DNA of 64,000 nt from Leptospira congkakensis (GCF_004770265.1 NZ_RQGQ01000017.1:186001-250000); one strand, 5' to 3'; shown: positions 38,035-48,429, counted from the stretch's first letter. Made by a program: numbers and translations. Notes: a model not told the origin generated them from the sequence alone.

Positions 38035-38877
38035 TTAAGGTTTTGCTGTGAATACTTGTACAGCTTTCACCTTGTCTATATCATAAAACTTTTTGTCTTT
38101 GTAAAAGGAAGTTCCAGCACCCATATATGTGAATTCTGGATTGAGAATGTTCTTTCTGTGGCCTGGTGAATTAAACCAAGTTTCAACAACGGCTTTTGCC
38201 AGACTCAAATAAGTATGATTGGGAATGGGTGTTCCCGCTTTAGTATAACTGAAAAAAGCCCCACCGTTTTGAACAGGTGTGAATACGGCGCGGCCTCCTT
38301 GGTATTGAATTCCAAAGGAATTGATAATATTTTCTGCAGAATATGTATCAGAAATTCCCACCAAATCCAAACGATCTCGTAAAGTTTCTTTTCCATTCAC
38401 TGTACTTGTATGTGAATAAAAATCATAAGTTACCATGTCTTGGGCATGTCCAAAAGCGGCTTGTTCACATTTTTCTGAATACTTAAACGGACGTAGGCCT
38501 AGATTTTTTCTTTCTTTAGAACTTACATAAAAAATAGCAGCATTTAACAATGGATAATCGACTTTTGCAAAGTCAATATTTGTATTTGCCGGTGCATAAG
38601 AAGGAAATGTATCTTCTGTAAACACATCATACTGTTCTACCTTCCATTTATCAGATTCTGGAAGTTCTCTACCATCTTCGATACTTTCTAAAAATGCTAA
38701 ATTAGGATCTTGTGCTTCGACCACTTTTTCTACTGGCTCTGGTTTTTTAACTTCAACCACGGGAGCTTTTTTGACTTCGGGAGTTTTACAAACAAAGGCA
38801 AAGGAACAAAAAACAAAAATGATGGTTAAGGTTCGAAAACGAATTGAGGATTGGTTTGGTTTTGTAAAAAAGTTCAT
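38035..38877 (-). CDS. CAP (SCP/PR1) domain protein, exported
   Basis: A 280-residue exported protein: an N-terminal signal segment (about 14-30) and a Lys/Val/Pro-rich linker (EVKKPEPVEKVVE), then a C-terminal CAP domain. In that domain GHAQDMVTYDFYSHTS and SPGHRKNIL carry the conserved His residues. A Cys follows the hydrophobic core (FAFVCKTPE), so lipidation is possible though Val before Cys is atypical. CAP proteins bind lipids or ligands; the bacterial function is mostly unknown. It ends about 10 nt after the upstream lipoprotein gene's stop. Confidence 0.88.
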   Translation of the reverse strand: MNFFTKPNQSSIRFRTLTIIFVFCSFAFVCKTPEVKKAPVVEVKKPEPVEKVVEAQDPNLAFLESIEDGRELPESDKWKVEQYDVFTEDTFPSYAPANTNIDFAKVDYPLLNAAIFYVSSKERKNLGLRPFKYSEKCEQAAFGHAQDMVTYDFYSHTSTVNGKETLRDRLDLVGISDTYSAENIINSFGIQYQGGRAVFTPVQNGGAFFSYTKAGTPIPNHTYLSLAKAVVETWFNSPGHRKNILNPEFTYMGAGTSFYKDKKFYDIDKVKAVQVFTAKP

Positions 38878-38885
38878 AAAATCTC

Positions 38886-39458
38886 CTATAAGTAACGATT
38901 GTAATCTTGCACCACATTGTGGATTAGATTCTTTTCTTTATTGAAATGAATTGTTTTCGCTTCTTTGATTCCTGCTTCCCAAATAAAAATAAAGGGTACT
39001 CCAAATAATGTAGAATGTTTTTGTCTGTACTTTTCGCGTCCCACAAGTTTATCATTTATATAAAAATCAGCATGAAGGACTCTTTCCTTAGAATAAATAG
39101 ACGGTAACAATCCAGCAGTTCCTAACATAAACAAGGTGGAAATGGATGAGATCCAAAAATGTTCATATTCATTCACTTCGCTTGTGTACAAATCGATATG
39201 GTGATTGGCTCTGACACCATCAGATAAAACACGACCAAAATAACCCGTCTCCATTAGATACTTAGTATAAATAGACGTAATTTCTCGTTTGGTTTTATCA
39301 TTTTCGGGAGTGGAAACTTTGATGGTAAGGATTGTTATTTGTTGTTTAAAGTCTGGTCTTGTGATGATGGGAACATCTTCACTCATATAATTATAACAAG
39401 AGGAAAGAAAAAATGAGACAAAAGCCGTGAAAAATAGCAGAAATCGGAAAGTTCGCAT
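38886..39458 (-). CDS. Hypothetical lipoprotein
   Basis: 190 residues with a strong signal peptide and lipobox LSSC at about 18-21. The mature part is beta-rich with a hydrophobic stretch (ISSISTLFMLGTAGLLP) at about 105-120. It recalls proteins that pair with DUF-type outer-membrane assembly factors, but I cannot name a family. It probably shares a transcript with the CAP gene, which starts 8 nt after its stop. Confidence 0.75.
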   Translation of the reverse strand: MRTFRFLLFFTAFVSFFLSSCYNYMSEDVPIITRPDFKQQITILTIKVSTPENDKTKREITSIYTKYLMETGYFGRVLSDGVRANHHIDLYTSEVNEYEHFWISSISTLFMLGTAGLLPSIYSKERVLHADFYINDKLVGREKYRQKHSTLFGVPFIFIWEAGIKEAKTIHFNKEKNLIHNVVQDYNRYL

Positions 39459-39506
39459 AATTCGAAAATAGAGTAATGGAACTAAAGGAGAGGAAAAGTC
39501 TTTTTT

Positions 39507-40892
39507 TTAAAACTTAGAAAAATCGACGATGCCCAATATATGTAAAATCAGGCCTCCAAGAGTCACAAACAAGATCCAAGCAATGATGGAAATGATGCCA
39601 CCTACCTTTAACATCTCAAAACTTTTGATGCCACCATAACTAAAGGCCAATGCATTGGGTGGAGTGGACACAGGGAGTGGCATTGCAAGGGAAGCGCCGA
39701 TGGTAGCACCAATTGCCGCAGGCAAAATGAGATGAGTTGGCAAACCCATGGTAATAGGAAGGATAAGATTGGCAACACTGGTATTACTGAGGAAACAAGA
39801 AAGCCCAAGTGATAGGATAGAAAAAAACAAAAACAAACCCAATTGATTTGAATCACCTAACATAAAAATTTCGACAAAATGTTTTGCAAGACCTGTTTCT
39901 TCAAAAGCTTTTCCGAGAGCAATTCCCCCTCCCATGAGAATCAAAACATCCCAAGACAAGTTCCGGAATTCTTTTAGGTCTAAAAGTCGAAATCCAAAAA
40001 ATACAATGATGGGAAATAGAGCAACAGTTCCGTTAGAAAATCCATGTAGGTCAGAACTGATCCAACCTAAAATGGTGATCGTAATGATACCCAAAGCAAT
40101 CGAACGATCTCTCTTCGAAACTAATACACTGGAATCAGAAATTTGAATTGATGCGATAGAAAGTTCTGATTTGTCCTTTTTTAAATACACAATGTACAAA
40201 AGTATAGCAAGTGCCAATACAGAAAGGATGAACACTGGAAAGGCAAAGGCCATCCAGTTTAAAAATCCAATTTCCAATCCTCTTTCTTGTAAATATCCAA
40301 TTCCAATCACATTGGGAAGTGTTCCCACAGGTGTTCCGATCCCACCTAGATTTGCAGAAAAAGGAACGATAAAAAGAAGTGATTTCCTTAAAGGATTGTT
40401 CTCTTCTAAGGATTTCATCATCGAAGAAACAAGACCAAGCATCATGGCAGCAGTAGCTGTATTGTTCATGAAACAAGATAAAAAACCTGTGGCAAAACCC
40501 AAAGAAAGCACAAGTAAAAAGGCTGAACCTTTCGTTTTTTGGATCACAAAACGAGCGATGGCAGAATCCAATCCATAAGATGTGATTGCTGAAGAAATGA
40601 CAAAGCCACCTAAGAAGAGTAAAATGGTCTCAGAAAAATAACAAGAAAGGAAAGTAATCGTTTTTGGGGCACCTGGTCCCCAAGCGGGAATCAACCAGAC
40701 CAATTCCAAAAATAAAACTAAAAAACCCGTGACATAGAGTGGAAAAAGTTCTGTCACCCAAAGGAAAGAAACTAGTAACGCAATGGCTAAATTGATCTCT
40801 TGTGGCCGAGTGAGACCGAGCCAGAGTTGATACCAGCCAAAGAAGGCAGGGATGACGGCAAGACTTGAAAATACAATACCAGCTCGAATCAT
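39507..40892 (-). CDS. SLC13/DASS-family anion:sodium symporter
   Basis: A 461-residue transporter with about 12 membrane segments. The two SNT-type substrate/sodium loops are visible as MNNTATAAMML and LSNTSVANLILP, diagnostic of divalent-anion/Na+ symporters. The likely substrate is a dicarboxylate such as succinate or malate, or sulfate. It is monocistronic, with the divergent GpsA-PlsB fusion gene upstream. Confidence 0.92.
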   Translation of the reverse strand: MIRAGIVFSSLAVIPAFFGWYQLWLGLTRPQEINLAIALLVSFLWVTELFPLYVTGFLVLFLELVWLIPAWGPGAPKTITFLSCYFSETILLFLGGFVISSAITSYGLDSAIARFVIQKTKGSAFLLVLSLGFATGFLSCFMNNTATAAMMLGLVSSMMKSLEENNPLRKSLLFIVPFSANLGGIGTPVGTLPNVIGIGYLQERGLEIGFLNWMAFAFPVFILSVLALAILLYIVYLKKDKSELSIASIQISDSSVLVSKRDRSIALGIITITILGWISSDLHGFSNGTVALFPIIVFFGFRLLDLKEFRNLSWDVLILMGGGIALGKAFEETGLAKHFVEIFMLGDSNQLGLFLFFSILSLGLSCFLSNTSVANLILPITMGLPTHLILPAAIGATIGASLAMPLPVSTPPNALAFSYGGIKSFEMLKVGGIISIIAWILFVTLGGLILHILGIVDFSKF

Positions 40893-40999
40893 TGTGACTT
40901 GACGATTTACACTCTCCTGATACTTTTTCGATAGACTCGAATCGTTTCAAGCAAACAAATAAAGTGAGATTTCCCCTCGATTCGTATTGTTAATTTTTT

Positions 41000-43420
41000 A
41001 TGCAAATAGCCTATAACGACTTAAAACAAGCAGTTCTGGGAAGCGGCCCCATGGGTATCATCATCGCTTCCGTACTGGCACAGAAGTTCGACCCCATCAC
41101 TCTCTGGATTCCTGACAAAGAATTGGTAGAGGTTCTAAAGAAACGACGCCAAACAGAGATTATGGGAAAGACAATTGATCTTCCTGATCATATCGACATA
41201 GTTTCCAGTTTGGATGCTTTCGGACGGGATGATTGGGTTTTCCATGTGGCAGTTCCTTCTAGGTCTTTTTTGGACAGTGTCCACGCCCTTTTGGAAGTTT
41301 TAGAACCTACCAATAGTTATGTTTTTTCTTTTTTAACAAAAGGAATTCTGGATTCTAAAAACAGAAAAAAAACAGGATTCATTACTTATTCGCAATACTT
41401 ACAAAATTATTTAAAAGAAAGAAATTTTTCAAACGCATCCGTTGCCGTTGTCAATGGCCCATCACTACTCGGGGAAATCTTAGAGGAAAAGTTTAGTTTT
41501 TTTAATATTGGATCTTATGAAAAAGAAACCTCTGCGTTTCTTGCAGAGGTTCTTTCTTCGAATTTTATTAATACTTCTGTTACCGATGATGTTGTGGGAA
41601 TGGAGATTGTGGGAGTTGCCAAAAACCCAATGGCCATTGCCAGTGGAATTGTTTCTCTTCTTCCCCGTTATGGTTCTAATTTACTTGGTGAAATTTTATC
41701 TGTAGGATTTCAAGAAGTAAGAGACCTTGCCATGCGTTATGGTGCAAGACCCGATACGGTGATGGGAAGATCAGGCCTTGCCGATTTTATCACAACAGCA
41801 ACTAGTAACAAAAGTAGAAACCGAGGGTTTGGACAAAAAATTGTCGGCGAACTTTTGTCAGGTGGCGAAAAGTTAAGTATCAAAGATCGTATTGAGATTT
41901 TCTTTGCACCAAGATCTTTTATCGAAAGAGAATCTACCAAATGGCATGATAACGTAGAAGGAACGTATGCATTGAGTATCCTCATTGAACTTGCCAATGA
42001 GATTCGTCTCCCATTTACCTTACACAGAACTTTATTCGATGTTCTCACAAGAAAACAACCACCAGATTCACTGATTGATTTAATCTGTGGTAAAAAAACG
42101 GAATCGAAAAACATTCCTCTCGTAGTTCAAAAGAAAGTAGGACTCAACTTAACATCAGGAATTGATTTTCAAAACCTGCTTGTGGATCGAATTTTAAAAC
42201 ACATTAGCAATGTTCCAGGCACCGTGACTCGTGTTAAAAAACAATCCTCCGCTGTGATTGAATCCACGCAAAAAAGACTCTCCAAAGCCACGCGTAAAAA
42301 ACAAAAATTGGATGAGGTTAAGTTTGCATCAGAACTTGAAATATGGCAACGATTCCAAAATTGCCAAAAAGACGAAGAGAACACTCTTGTTAAAGAACTC
42401 GTTCGATTCTATGTAACAGAAATCGCTGACAATTATAGTCCTACTGTTCGGGAATCTGTTCTTAGGTTTGTCGCTCCCATTCGCCTCTTCTCTGGTGGTT
42501 TCTTAAAAGGATCAATGATTCCTCATGTTGGTGGTAAAACAGAAGTAGTGAAGGCATTGTCTTCTAAATACAATTTATTGTATGCCCCCACTCATAGATC
42601 TCATTTAGATTCCGTTGAAGTTGCTTATTCCTTATTTCACTTAGGACTACCTGTTCCTCGTTATGCGGCGGGTATCAATCTAATGTCTAATCCTTTTTGG
42701 GAATGGATGTTAAAATCCCTAGGTGCTTATGCAGTCGACCGTGAAAGAACGAGAAACAGTTTGTATTTGGAATGCCTCACTCTTTATTCACAAGTGATGT
42801 TAGAACAAGGAATTCCTTCTCTTGTTTATCCAGAGGGAACTCGATCTCGCACAGGCGGAATTGTTCCTGTAAAAACAGGACTTTTGACAACGGCAGTAAA
42901 TGCATTTCGTAGTTCTGGAACAGAGATAGTAATTGTTCCCATCTCTGTGTCGTATGAAACTGTTCCGGAAGACAACCAGTTTTGTAATATGCCAGAAGAG
43001 TTGGGGATGGCAGGATTTCTTGCAAAACGTTCCAATGTGTATGTAGAATTTTGTGATCCCATTCCTATCTCTGAATATGCACACACAGAAGATCCAACAC
43101 TAGAACTCAGTTACCGCATCACCAAAGGTTGGAAACAGTATCATAAAATTTTACCAAACCAAATTGTGGCTAAAATTTTAGCAGAGAATGATTTCTCCGT
43201 CGAAGTTTCACAGAGTACAATGTTAGTTGAAGATTTTATTTCCCGCCATGATGGAAATTATCTAATCAAAGATCCTGAAGAAGTTTGGGAAAAAGGAAAA
43301 AGGATTTTGGAAAAACGAAAGATGATCGAAGAATCCAATCGAGTGGTTCATTCCAAAAACGATGCTTTGCTTCTGTATTACGCAAGTATGATTCCTGAAG
43401 ACGAAGATAAAAAATACTAG
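41000..43420 (+). CDS. Glycerol-3-phosphate dehydrogenase / PlsB-like acyltransferase fusion
   Basis: An 806-residue two-domain protein. Residues 1-330 are a full GpsA-type dehydrogenase: GSGPMGIIIA for NAD, VNGPSLLGE, catalytic Lys in GVAKNPMAIASG and SRNRGFG. Residues about 440-720 are a PlsB/GNPAT-like acyltransferase with HRSHLD (532-537), AAGINL, and VYPEGTRSRTGG. It could reduce DHAP to G3P and acylate it directly, starting phospholipid synthesis on one polypeptide. A helical linker rich in Lys joins the domains. ATG at 41000 has no strong ribosome site. A weak promoter (TTGACG-16-TACTTT) lies at 40900-40927. Confidence 0.9.
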   Translation: MQIAYNDLKQAVLGSGPMGIIIASVLAQKFDPITLWIPDKELVEVLKKRRQTEIMGKTIDLPDHIDIVSSLDAFGRDDWVFHVAVPSRSFLDSVHALLEVLEPTNSYVFSFLTKGILDSKNRKKTGFITYSQYLQNYLKERNFSNASVAVVNGPSLLGEILEEKFSFFNIGSYEKETSAFLAEVLSSNFINTSVTDDVVGMEIVGVAKNPMAIASGIVSLLPRYGSNLLGEILSVGFQEVRDLAMRYGARPDTVMGRSGLADFITTATSNKSRNRGFGQKIVGELLSGGEKLSIKDRIEIFFAPRSFIERESTKWHDNVEGTYALSILIELANEIRLPFTLHRTLFDVLTRKQPPDSLIDLICGKKTESKNIPLVVQKKVGLNLTSGIDFQNLLVDRILKHISNVPGTVTRVKKQSSAVIESTQKRLSKATRKKQKLDEVKFASELEIWQRFQNCQKDEENTLVKELVRFYVTEIADNYSPTVRESVLRFVAPIRLFSGGFLKGSMIPHVGGKTEVVKALSSKYNLLYAPTHRSHLDSVEVAYSLFHLGLPVPRYAAGINLMSNPFWEWMLKSLGAYAVDRERTRNSLYLECLTLYSQVMLEQGIPSLVYPEGTRSRTGGIVPVKTGLLTTAVNAFRSSGTEIVIVPISVSYETVPEDNQFCNMPEELGMAGFLAKRSNVYVEFCDPIPISEYAHTEDPTLELSYRITKGWKQYHKILPNQIVAKILAENDFSVEVSQSTMLVEDFISRHDGNYLIKDPEEVWEKGKRILEKRKMIEESNRVVHSKNDALLLYYASMIPEDEDKKY

Positions 43421-43427
43421 AACAACA

Positions 43428-43476
43428 GGATAAAAATAAGAATCAGAAACTTATCTATATTTCTTATTTTTTATCC
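43428..43476. terminator. Bidirectional terminator between convergent genes
   Basis: GGATAAAAATAAGAA (43428-43442) pairs with TTCTTATTTTTTATCC (43461-43476), a 15-bp stem with one bulged base and an 18-nt loop. Because the arms are A- and T-rich, the 3' arm serves as a T-tract on either strand. It separates the fusion gene from the hotdog gene. Confidence 0.75.
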
Positions 43477-43959
43477 TTATCCATTCTGAACGGGGAGCCT
43501 TCCCCGTTTGCGAATATAAACTGTTTTTTCCAAAATCGCAATCACTTCACCTGCTTCGTTTTTGACATCAGTGGTGAATTGATAATCTCCTTTTTTCTTA
43601 ATATCGATTTCGTTTTTGATCCTTTGGATTTCGGAATCAGAAATGCGAAACTCGGCAATGACCTTTCCCATTCCTGGTTTGACAAAGATCATATTGCCGG
43701 CTTTGTCCCAAACAATGTAATCGGAACCCAATCTTTCCAATAGAATTAACATAAAAAATGGATCACACATAGAATACAAAGAGCCACCGAAATGAACTCC
43801 CACATAATTTTTGTTATAGAAACGTAACCTCATTTCGGAACGAAAATAGGAAAAGTCAGGAGCAATTTCTTTGATGCGAATCCCAGCCCCTACATAGGGT
43901 GGATAAAAATTATATAACCAAATTTTGAATCTTTTTTTCCAAGATGTAACGTTCTTCAA
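43477..43959 (-). CDS. DUF4442 / PaaI-like hotdog-fold protein
   Basis: 160 residues with the layout of DUF4442 thioesterase-like proteins: PPYVGAGIRIKEIAPDF, LRFYNKNYVGVHFGGSLYSMCDPFFML and KPGMGKVIAEFRI. The fold binds acyl-CoA or acyl-ACP; catalytic activity is uncertain. The ATG overlaps the DMT transporter stop (ATGA). It is the last gene of the acyl-CoA dehydrogenase operon, which supports a lipid role. Confidence 0.85.
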   Translation of the reverse strand: MKNVTSWKKRFKIWLYNFYPPYVGAGIRIKEIAPDFSYFRSEMRLRFYNKNYVGVHFGGSLYSMCDPFFMLILLERLGSDYIVWDKAGNMIFVKPGMGKVIAEFRISDSEIQRIKNEIDIKKKGDYQFTTDVKNEAGEVIAILEKTVYIRKRGRLPVQNG

Positions 43960-44849
43960 AGGTTTGGTTCCTTCCGTTTTTGTTTCGAATTGATGAGATA
44001 CACTGCGAGGATGGCTAAGGAACCTCCAATGATGACTGGGATTTGTATCACTTCATTCAAAATCAAAAAACTACTCAAATAGGCAGAGAGAGGAACAATG
44101 AAGATAAAACTACTCGCAATCTCGGATCCAAGTCGAGTTGCTGCATAAAAATAAACTGTAGTTCCAAAGGTTGTCGAAATCACTGTTAAGTAAAAGATAG
44201 AAGCCCAAAAGGAAAACCCTTCGTCCCATACCTTCCAAAAACTAGGATCATTGAAACAAAATATGAGTTCTATGATGGATCCGACAGCATATACATAAAA
44301 ACTATAAGTCACAGGAGACATCGATTTTCCTGTTGATTGGCTGTTGAGAGAAAGGATCGCCCAAACGAAAGAACATAACAAAAAGAATAAGTTACCAGAT
44401 AACAACAAATAATCGATACTGATCTTCCATACTTGTAAAATCACAAGTCCACCAATAAATCCAAAAAATAAACCTATCACTTGGCGTTTGGAAATTCGTT
44501 TTTTCTGCACGAGTACAACGATAAAAAAAGTAACAATGGGATTGAGAGTGGTGACAAGCACTCCACCGGCTCCAGGAAGTCCATTTTTTAATCCCATAAA
44601 AAAGAACTGATTGTAAAAAGTATAAATGATTCCACCAACAAGAACATTCCAATAGTCCTTCCCTGTTTTGAGTAAAAATGGAATTTTCATCACAAGAAGT
44701 AGAGGAATCACAGATAGAAAGGTAGCAAGAAATCGCCAAAACACTAATACAGAAACAGGAACCGTGCCTGCGATCATTTTACCGATGGGCCAAGAAATTC
44801 CCCAAGATACCATTGCGAGAACAAGTAAGAGTAAAAATTTTAGGTTCAA
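43956..44849 (-). CDS. EamA/DMT-family transporter
   Basis: 297 residues with ten predicted helices in two EamA repeats (WGISWPIGKMIAG early; SEIASSFIFIVPLSAYLSSFLILNE reduced here to the pattern of the second repeat). The family exports metabolites such as amino acids or their analogues. It overlaps both neighbours by 4 nt (AEC transporter upstream, hotdog gene downstream), so the four genes are one operon. Confidence 0.88.
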   Translation of the reverse strand: MNLKFLLLLVLAMVSWGISWPIGKMIAGTVPVSVLVFWRFLATFLSVIPLLLVMKIPFLLKTGKDYWNVLVGGIIYTFYNQFFFMGLKNGLPGAGGVLVTTLNPIVTFFIVVLVQKKRISKRQVIGLFFGFIGGLVILQVWKISIDYLLLSGNLFFLLCSFVWAILSLNSQSTGKSMSPVTYSFYVYAVGSIIELIFCFNDPSFWKVWDEGFSFWASIFYLTVISTTFGTTVYFYAATRLGSEIASSFIFIVPLSAYLSSFLILNEVIQIPVIIGGSLAILAVYLINSKQKRKEPNL

Positions 44850-45754
44850 ATATAGTTTCCTTTCAACAAAAAGTTGAGAACGTATGTGGTGCCAAAGGAA
44901 ATAGGAATTCCGATTCCCAACATAAGGCTTGCTAAATGGGGAGAAATATTTTTTTCAATTGTGATGACTGTGGAAGTGACCATTGGAGCCATTGCCGATT
45001 CCAAAACAATGGTTTGGAAAAGTAAAGAGTCCTCTTTTAATGGAAAATAAACCCAATAAACGAGTAATGGTGCAAGGATGAGTTTAAATCCAAGTCCTAA
45101 TACCAAAACTCTGCCGTGACCTGCTATGGTTCGTAAATCCAACATAAACCCTACTGATACTAGAGCAAGTGGGGTAAGTGTATCACCCAAACGAAGTAAA
45201 ACAAGTTTGAGAGCCTCAGGGTAAACAAATTGTCTTGTGATTATAGCAACAAACAATGCATAGATGGGTGCAAATCCCATAACCCTTTTGATGAGAGTTA
45301 AAAAATCCCATTTTCCATCCATAGCAATCGAAGCCAAAATGATTCCGGGAAAACTTAAAACCATAAAAGTTCCGAGTTGGTCTGCCAAAATTCCATACCC
45401 AAGGGATTGTTTTCCTAAGTAAGTTTCGAGTAATGGAAACCCAACAAAGGATGTATTTCCAAAACCAGCAGTTAACACCAAACAGACGGCTGTATGAAAT
45501 TTTAAAAACCTTAGTTTATACAATCCAAGAAAAAATACAATGGCAATCCCAAAGACAAACCATGGCATAGACGAAGGTAAAAGGGAAGTCGCATCCACTT
45601 TTAATTCATGGACATGATACAAAACAAGAGAAGGCAAAGAAATAAAAAGGATAAATCCGTTTAACACCTTAGGAGTGGATTCTGGAAACTGAGGAAGCCT
45701 TCGAAAAAACAACCCCAGTCCAAAGCAAATTCCTAGTAGTAAAAAATTTTCCAT
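44846..45754 (-). CDS. AEC-family transporter (auxin efflux carrier type)
   Basis: 302 residues and about ten helices. GFGNTSFVGFPLLE is the typical AEC helix-break motif, and SAMAPMVTSTVI the matching one in the second half. Members move organic acids such as malate or lactate. It lies 5 nt after the acyl-CoA dehydrogenase gene and overlaps the DMT gene. Confidence 0.9.
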   Translation of the reverse strand: MENFLLLGICFGLGLFFRRLPQFPESTPKVLNGFILFISLPSLVLYHVHELKVDATSLLPSSMPWFVFGIAIVFFLGLYKLRFLKFHTAVCLVLTAGFGNTSFVGFPLLETYLGKQSLGYGILADQLGTFMVLSFPGIILASIAMDGKWDFLTLIKRVMGFAPIYALFVAIITRQFVYPEALKLVLLRLGDTLTPLALVSVGFMLDLRTIAGHGRVLVLGLGFKLILAPLLVYWVYFPLKEDSLLFQTIVLESAMAPMVTSTVITIEKNISPHLASLMLGIGIPISFGTTYVLNFLLKGNYI

Positions 45755-45759
45755 ACTAT

Positions 45760-47475
45760 TTAAAAAGAAAGAAAAGTCTCCATGGCTTTAGGATCAAAGA
45801 AAACTCCTTCTTTTTGTCTAGGTGCTTCCAACCCGTCTCGCACCATCTCAGCGTACCCATTAGCAAAATAAAGATACTTTGTTGGGAGTTTATTTGTGAT
45901 ATCGTAAACCGCCTGCTCTAAAAACTCTGCGAGTAAAAACACTTGGTAGGTTACATCAGCGATATAAACACGATTCATATCCTTCCAATCTTTAGACTGA
46001 TTTTTGATACAATCTTCCAATTCTTTTCGTTTGGTTTGGAATACTGAAAATGCGGTCTTTAATTCCTCGTGATTCCCAACAGACTTTGTTAGTTCATCTA
46101 ACAAAGATTGGAAGGCTGCATATACTTTTGGTTTTTGTAAGGCATGCAAACAATGGTCTGCAATGATGAGATGAGTTCCTTCCCAAGTTTCATTGATGAT
46201 GGAATCGTTATGAAGCCGTGGGAGTGGAGAAAAATCTCCAATGATTCCGTTTCCACCCAGAGTTAAGATCGCTTTTTGAGTGATATAACTTGCTTGGGAA
46301 GAAGATTTATATTTCATAAGTGGAACAGTAATTTCCGCAGCATCGTCACCTTTCTCTGAAAGGTTAGCTGATCTAAAGTTTACAAAACAATTTCCAGTTT
46401 GCAAAATTTGCATTTCTGCTAATGTCTTTGTAAAAGAAGGAAATTCTAAAATCTTTTTCCCGTAAGCTGTCCTAAACTTTGCATACTCAGAAGCTTCCAT
46501 CACTGACCTTCTTGCATTCCCACTGGAACCAAGACCCACATGCAATCGAGAGGTTTTGATGATGTAACGGATGAGATTCACAAGTCCATGACCCGGACGA
46601 CCAAACTCTTCGGCTTCTACCTTGTCATAAATAATTTCTACAGTGAGTTTTCCGCGAGAACCAATGATATCTTTTTTACGTAGGATATGATGCCCATTGA
46701 GTTCTCCATTGTCTTTGATCCTCGGAACAAGGAACATACCGACGGTATTGGTTCCTTCCATCTTTGCCGTTGTGACCCAAAGATCACCAGGATTGGAACA
46801 AAACCATTTTTCACCAGTTAACTCCCATTTACCGTTTGGAAGTTTTTTGGCAATGGTTCGATTGGCAGAAACATTACTTCCACCAACTCTTTCCGTTACA
46901 TATTGTCCGGCCATAAAATGAGAAGAACTTCCCTTTCCCGCAACAAGAGGGAGGTATTTTTTCTTTTGTTCTTCTGTTCCAATTTTTTTCAACGCTAAGA
47001 TGATTCCATCAGTCATGGCCAAAGGACAAGCAACACCACCTTCCCCATTCATATTCATTAAATAAGTGAGCGCATAACGATGAATATGTGTAAAATCATA
47101 TTTCCATTCAGGATGAAAGTCTAAATTGACAACACCGTGATCATAAGAAATTTTACGTGCTAATTTTTGTTCTTCGGAATATTTTATAAAATCGATTCGT
47201 TTTCCGGTTCGATCAAACTTAACAACCTCACCATACTTTCCTTCTTTATGGCACTCTTCCGTGAGTTCATCCAAAATCCCACCGACGAGTTCCCCATACT
47301 TTCGGATATGTTCTTCCATTGCTTTTTTATGGTCAGGTGCAAAGGATTCAGAATACCGATGGACCACTCTTTGTAAGGCGGGGTCTATTTCGTAAAAGTT
47401 TTTACCTCGAACTCCCTTGTATTCGGAAATATCGAACGGTTGTAAAGACGGATGTTCTGAAATATGGTGGCTCAT
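45760..47475 (-). CDS. Acyl-CoA dehydrogenase family protein
   Basis: 571 residues, longer than short-chain members and closer to AidB/FadE-like forms with N- and C-terminal extensions. Motifs include [25 protein letters not shown] (substrate/FAD loop), [13 protein letters not shown], and [19 protein letters not shown] with [10 protein letters not shown] near the catalytic-base region. It probably oxidises an acyl-CoA thioester using FAD. It is the first gene of the operon with two transporters and a hotdog protein. Confidence 0.92.
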   Translation of the reverse strand: MSHHISEHPSLQPFDISEYKGVRGKNFYEIDPALQRVVHRYSESFAPDHKKAMEEHIRKYGELVGGILDELTEECHKEGKYGEVVKFDRTGKRIDFIKYSEEQKLARKISYDHGVVNLDFHPEWKYDFTHIHRYALTYLMNMNGEGGVACPLAMTDGIILALKKIGTEEQKKKYLPLVAGKGSSSHFMAGQYVTERVGGSNVSANRTIAKKLPNGKWELTGEKWFCSNPGDLWVTTAKMEGTNTVGMFLVPRIKDNGELNGHHILRKKDIIGSRGKLTVEIIYDKVEAEEFGRPGHGLVNLIRYIIKTSRLHVGLGSSGNARRSVMEASEYAKFRTAYGKKILEFPSFTKTLAEMQILQTGNCFVNFRSANLSEKGDDAAEITVPLMKYKSSSQASYITQKAILTLGGNGIIGDFSPLPRLHNDSIINETWEGTHLIIADHCLHALQKPKVYAAFQSLLDELTKSVGNHEELKTAFSVFQTKRKELEDCIKNQSKDWKDMNRVYIADVTYQVFLLAEFLEQAVYDITNKLPTKYLYFANGYAEMVRDGLEAPRQKEGVFFDPKAMETFLSF

Positions 47476-47556
47476 TCTTCCAGTTCAAAAAAAGGAATAG
47501 GATTCACTAGCAAAAAAGTCGCCCAGGTTTGAAATTGGCTCTAGAGTCGATTCTGT

Positions 47557-48429
47557 ATGGTCCAAAGAGTAGAAACGAAAAAAAACAAACAAATTCTGCA
47601 CGATGTGATCTTCGAACTTCAGAACGTTTCTGAGTCCATGTTATGGTTTTTGTCCTACGACCGACTTTCTGAACTTTTGGAAATCAGAAAGGAAGAATGC
47701 CTTCGCAAAGTTTATCAATTCAAAGCATCAAAACCACAAATGACACTTTCCGGTGGATTCCATGAAGTGGACGGGGATCTGCTGATTGATTTTCTCGCCT
47801 GGAGTTTAGAATTAGACGAAGTCGCAGAAGAGTTCCTAAGAGGTGGGATTTTTTTTAGTGAACGTCCGTTATATGAACTTCGCGAATCTTATAAAACTCT
47901 GATCCAAAAAACAATCGCCAACCATAAATTAGATAGGGAACTTCTATTACTTCTGACAGCGGCCACTGTGGATTACGATGATGCGGTTGATTCTTATCTC
48001 ATGGATAAATTCGAAATTGATTTTTTTGTGAGACGTTCCATCCATCAATTTTTAGAAAAATTCGAAATCCATCCAGAATACGGAGCAGAAGAATTTTTAT
48101 ATGAATATTTAAAAAGTCTGATTCCCACAAAAATTCTTAACTTCCGCGATATCACTCGCGAATTCAGAGACAGAACCTATTACGAGTTATATGGTAGATT
48201 TCGAGAAACCAAAAAGAAAAAGAAAAAAATTGTAAAAACAGTTTCTGATGAAGTAAAAGACTTACTTGCGTTTTTCGATTTAGAACCTGGTGCCGGCATC
48301 ACCGATGTAAAAAAGAAGTTCAAAGAACTATTAAAAAAATACCATCCCGATATCAATAAAAAAGGGGAAGAGATGACCAAACGAATCATCTTAAAATACA
48401 ATCGTTTGGTGGAGTTATTAGGAAGTTAA
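47557..48429 (+). CDS. Protein with C-terminal J domain
   Basis: 290 residues. The first 215 are helical, acidic and unrecognised. A Lys-rich hinge (about 218-228) leads to a C-terminal DnaJ-like domain with HPD in KKYHPDINKK at about 262, preceded by DVKKKFKELLK. It would recruit an Hsp70 (DnaK) to whatever the N-terminal part binds. J domains are usually N-terminal, so the order is unusual. ATG at 47557 lies divergent from the acyl-CoA dehydrogenase gene. Confidence 0.85.
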   Translation: MVQRVETKKNKQILHDVIFELQNVSESMLWFLSYDRLSELLEIRKEECLRKVYQFKASKPQMTLSGGFHEVDGDLLIDFLAWSLELDEVAEEFLRGGIFFSERPLYELRESYKTLIQKTIANHKLDRELLLLLTAATVDYDDAVDSYLMDKFEIDFFVRRSIHQFLEKFEIHPEYGAEEFLYEYLKSLIPTKILNFRDITREFRDRTYYELYGRFRETKKKKKKIVKTVSDEVKDLLAFFDLEPGAGITDVKKKFKELLKKYHPDINKKGEEMTKRIILKYNRLVELLGS

